Shown: positions 5,989 to 7,326 of the stretch, one piece after another
How the letters are laid out: the number at the start of each line of letters is the position of its first letter
How positions within the stretch are numbered: position 1 is the first letter of the stretch
NCBI GenBank assembly: GCA_934294965.1
Contig: CAKRAM010000115.1
Span: forward strand, 1-7,326
Source of the DNA: an uncultured Clostridia bacterium
Lineage (GTDB): Bacteria; Bacillota; Clostridia; Christensenellales; CAG-314
Direction: 5' to 3'
DNA length: 7,326 nt
Translations under genes and position numbers: made by a program
The notes under the pieces: model-generated
Told to the model about the DNA's origin: nothing
Seen by the model: only the letters and a program-made list of their open reading frames with translations
The model's database searches: none

Positions 5989-6304
5989 GACGCCGTACCC
6001 TACCGAACGCATTGATTCACGGCACACGCCAAAAATAACCGCGCGTGCCTGAGAAAATTGAACGTAGAAAAACCCGATTTGACGAAAAATCAGTTAGAGA
6101 TACGGAATACAATTCATAGTTGAAGATTTTGAAAGTCCGTCAAAAATCGTGCGAACATTGACCGAAACGGTTTTGTGTTCCGGCAGGTAGATTTTTCCCA
6201 CAGCAACGACCTGCCCTGCCGACACGAAGCATTTGATGCGTTTGCTACGAAGTGCAAAATTCTTAACAGCACGACGGATAGGCGCAATCGCCAATACAAA
6301 ACAT
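5989..6304. other. Intergenic region downstream of the dipeptidase gene; no firm gene
   Basis: About 315 bases carry no gene I can support. An imperfect hairpin pairs 6021-6029 with 6041-6049 (9 bp, one A-C mismatch, 11-nt loop), 33 nt after the dipeptidase stop. It lacks a T-run, so it is not a typical rho-independent terminator but may be a 3' mRNA stabiliser. A second stem pairs GGCAGGT (6182-6188) with ACCTGCC (6209-6215). The minus strand has an open frame of 105 codons (6094-6411) that begins with TTG inside the tRNA terminator and has no ribosome binding site. It has a hydrophobic stretch but no recognised domain and is probably not a complete gene. Confidence 0.4.
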
Positions 6305-6382
6305 AAAGCCACCGAAAACGAAACATCCGCAATAAGTTGGTTAAACTTTTGGACGCATTTCAAAATCGGTGGCTTTTTTTTT
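6305..6382 (+). terminator. Plus-strand terminator-like hairpin with long loop
   Basis: A perfect 11-bp stem pairs 6305-6315 with 6366-6376 (core GCCACCGA/TCGGTGGC) and is followed by a run of nine T (6374-6382). The 50-nt loop holds a further AAGTT/AACTT stem (6334-6338 with 6344-6348). The large apical part is unusual for a simple terminator. It lies 317 nt after the nearest plus-strand gene and may end read-through from the dipeptidase gene or an unrecognised small RNA. It stands back to back with the tRNA terminator on the other strand. Confidence 0.65.
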
Positions 6383-6385
6383 GCA

Positions 6386-6416
6386 AGAAAAAAGTCTTGC
6401 CGAGTAGACAAGACTT
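6386..6416 (-). terminator. Rho-independent terminator of tRNA-Arg
   Basis: On the minus strand an 8-bp perfect stem (AAGTCTTG/CAAGACTT, 6409-6416 with 6392-6399, 9-nt loop) is followed by six T (from 6393 to 6388). It begins 1 nt after the encoded CCA of the tRNA, so the transcript is a lone tRNA precursor. Confidence 0.93.
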
Positions 6417-6417
6417 C

Positions 6418-6494
6418 TGGCGCGCCGTAAGGAGCTCGAATCCCTAACCTTTGGTTCCGTAGACCAACGCTCTATCCAATTGAGCTAACAGCGC
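6418..6494 (-). tRNA. tRNA-Arg (anticodon ACG)
   Basis: The 77-nt cloverleaf on the minus strand includes an encoded CCA end. The acceptor stem GCGCTGT pairs with ACGGCGC with one T-G wobble at pair 5-68. The D-stem is GCTC/GAGC, and the anticodon stem is TTGGT/ACCAA around loop C-T-A-C-G-G-A, giving anticodon ACG at 6460-6458. The T-loop is TTCGAGC. A34 would be deaminated to inosine by TadA, allowing reading of CGU, CGC and CGA. The T-stem is AGGGA/TCCTT, so pair 53-61 is A-T instead of the usual G-C, and pair 50-64 is a wobble. It is a single-gene unit with its own promoter and terminator. Confidence 0.97.
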
Positions 6495-6513
6495 ATATTC
6501 AATTTGCTAAGAT

Positions 6514-6542
6514 ATTATACAGCGTCGATTTGCAAAAGTCAA
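6514..6542 (-). promoter_or_regulatory. Promoter of tRNA-Arg
   Basis: The minus-strand -35 TTGACT (6537-6542) and perfect -10 TATAAT (6514-6519) are separated by 17 nt. The start site would be near 6507, leaving a 5' leader of about 13 nt for RNase P to remove. Confidence 0.92.
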
Positions 6543-6597
6543 CGATTTGAAAAAAAATTTTGCAAATTGTTAGTGCTATTGCCACATTGCTTTTCCC

Positions 6598-6631
6598 AAA
6601 AGAAAAACTCCCAACCAATCGTTGAGAGTTT
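6598..6631 (-). terminator. Terminator downstream of the Spo0A_C gene
   Basis: An 11-bp stem with one T-G wobble pairs 6621-6631 with 6605-6615 around a 5-nt loop (6616-6620). The minus strand continues into TTTTT-C-TTTT (6607 to 6598). It lies about 140 nt after the stop codon of the Spo0A_C gene; the stretch 6632-6770 between them holds no supported gene. The terminator also insulates the tRNA promoter. Confidence 0.85.
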
Positions 6632-6770
6632 TCCTTCCTTTTGCCGAGCATTTGCCATAATTATTTGCTTCGGCGTTGCCGTGCCGTTGTTTAGTCGCAA
6701 TTCTTCCCGTCCTGTCATACGGCGGCATTTTGGCAACAAGCTTTGCGACCTGTTTGCTTTTCGCCTAGGG

Positions 6771-7205
6771 TTATTTGCAAAAATTCGGTGCGTAATCCCT
6801 AGAAACGAACGTAATAAGCGACGTGACCATACTTAGAAATTCTCCGTTAGTGGGCGCGTATTGGGCGTCGAACACTTGACAGCCGAACAGGTCGTTCAGT
6901 TTGAGAAGATCTCCTTGATTGTGGCATCCGTGAATGCAGCCACGCATTGCACGTTCCACGCTGGTAGCGGACGCAGAGTACTGCTTGGAAAGCGGCTCGT
7001 ACACGTCCTTGCGCAAATGAATGATGGATTTTTCCTGTAGACACAGATTTTCCAGAGCGGTTTGCAAATACATCGCGCCGACCAATTTTCGGTTTATTGC
7101 GATATAAAACAAAACTCTACTCACCACAACCTGTGTATACTCCTCCTTCGTTTGCGCGTTACCAACAGCAAAAATGTCGTTTAGTACCGTCTTTTTGTCA
7201 AACAT
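6771..7205 (-). CDS. Stand-alone Spo0A C-terminal domain DNA-binding protein
   Basis: This protein of 144 residues resembles the effector (DNA-binding) domain of the sporulation master regulator Spo0A, but has no phosphoacceptor receiver domain. The match runs from about residue 38 to 132: L-V-G-A-M-Y-L (41-47, aligning with the K-G-Y-Q-Y-L helix), L-S-K-Q-Y (72-76), the recognition helix S-V-E-R-A-M-R (82-88; Spo0A has S-R-V-E-R-A-I-R), then L-F-G-C-Q-V (106-111) and P-T-N-G-E-F-L-S-M-V (118-127; Spo0A P-T-N-S-E-F-I-A-M-V). The first 37 residues are predicted helical and unrecognised. The start is either ATG 7205 (10 nt after AAGGAG) or GTG 7211 (4 nt after it), separated by a TG repeat; ATG is preferred. 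The gene is monocistronic with its own promoter and terminator. Whether it binds 0A-type boxes or controls sporulation is inference. Confidence 0.85.
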   Translation of the reverse strand: MFDKKTVLNDIFAVGNAQTKEEYTQVVVSRVLFYIAINRKLVGAMYLQTALENLCLQEKSIIHLRKDVYEPLSKQYSASATSVERAMRGCIHGCHNQGDLLKLNDLFGCQVFDAQYAPTNGEFLSMVTSLITFVSRDYAPNFCK

Positions 7206-7235
7206 ACACACACATCTCCTTTATGGCATAGGGCG

Positions 7236-7264
7236 ATTATATCACACAATTGACACGAATTCAA
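7236..7264 (-). promoter_or_regulatory. Promoter of the Spo0A_C gene
   Basis: The minus-strand -35 TTGAAT (7259-7264) and perfect -10 TATAAT (7236-7241) are 17 nt apart; the predicted start site is near 7229, giving a leader of about 24 nt. On the plus strand TTGACA (7250-7255) overlaps it, with TACATT (7273-7278) at 17 nt spacing. This could be a weaker divergent promoter for a gene beyond the right edge. Confidence 0.85.
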
Positions 7265-7267
7265 TAC

Positions 7268-7286
7268 TTTATTACATTTTATTACA
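7268..7286. repeat. Direct repeat upstream of the Spo0A_C promoter
   Basis: TTTATTACA occurs at 7268-7276 and again at 7278-7286, a 10-nt period that puts both copies on the same face of the helix. The pair begins 4 nt upstream of the -35 box of the Spo0A_C promoter. It could be an activator or repressor site, or an AT-rich UP element. It does not resemble the Spo0A box TGTCGAA. Confidence 0.5.
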
Positions 7287-7326
7287 AAAAATATTTGCAT
7301 TTTTCTATTTTTGAACACGGTTTTTG

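Noticed and set aside
5989..6010. Possible att site: GCCGTA shared with the tRNA-Arg 3' end
   Set aside because: The shared string is only about 6-7 bases, with no integrase or flanking mobile genes; it is consistent with chance.
6539..6739. Small minus-strand frame of 66 codons after the Spo0A_C gene
   Set aside because: It reads through the terminator and ends within the tRNA promoter; no ribosome binding site or domain is visible.
1..7326. Recurrent TTGCAAAA/TTTTGCAA strings as a dispersed regulatory motif
   Set aside because: They occur in coding and non-coding DNA alike, with no fixed position relative to promoters, so an oligonucleotide bias of the genome is the simpler explanation.
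1..7326. CRISPR arrays, insertion sequences, toxin-antitoxin or defence modules
   Set aside because: No regularly spaced repeats, transposase motifs, terminal inverted repeats, or small paired toxin-antitoxin genes were found on either strand.

Overview
This 7.3 kb window reads as ordinary chromosome from a low-to-mid GC Bacillota, most likely a member of the Clostridia. The basis is the gene complement: a Spo0A C-terminal DNA-binding domain, an M20 Sapep/PepV-type dipeptidase, strong AGGAG-type ribosome binding sites, consensus sigma-A promoters, U-tract terminators and the rpmH-rnpA-yidD-yidC cluster. The exact taxon cannot be fixed from sequence reading alone. There is no CRISPR array, insertion sequence, phage module or recognisable defence system.

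Layout. Positions 1-1140 (minus strand) hold rpmH, rnpA, yidD and the start of yidC, driven by one near-consensus promoter. They code for ribosomal protein L34, the RNase P protein, a membrane-insertion accessory protein and the YidC insertase. Divergent from this, a perfect consensus promoter drives deoD (purine nucleoside phosphorylase, 1376-2089, plus), so deoD sits where many Bacillota have dnaA/oriC. A hairpin terminator at 2283-2320, usable in both directions, separates deoD from the converging radC-gltX pair (minus, 2326-4484). These two genes are 2 nt apart. An AT-rich divergent intergenic region leads to a complete M20 metallodipeptidase gene (plus, 4636-5988).

From 5989 to 6411 there is no convincing gene, but a plus-strand terminator-like hairpin at 6305-6382 abuts the minus-strand terminator of tRNA-Arg(ACG) (6418-6494). 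The tRNA has its own near-consensus promoter. The right end carries a monocistronic gene (6771-7205, minus) for a Spo0A_C domain without a receiver domain, with its own promoter and terminator.

Functionally this is a patchwork of short independent transcription units: translation and membrane biogenesis (rpmH/rnpA/yidD/yidC, gltX, tRNA-Arg), purine salvage (deoD), peptide catabolism (dipeptidase), a RadC-family protein of unclear role, and a Spo0A-like DNA-binding regulator. The two points most worth a second look are the solo Spo0A_C protein with a direct repeat upstream of its promoter, and the orphan plus-strand terminator structure near 6340. Neither amounts to a demonstrated new system.
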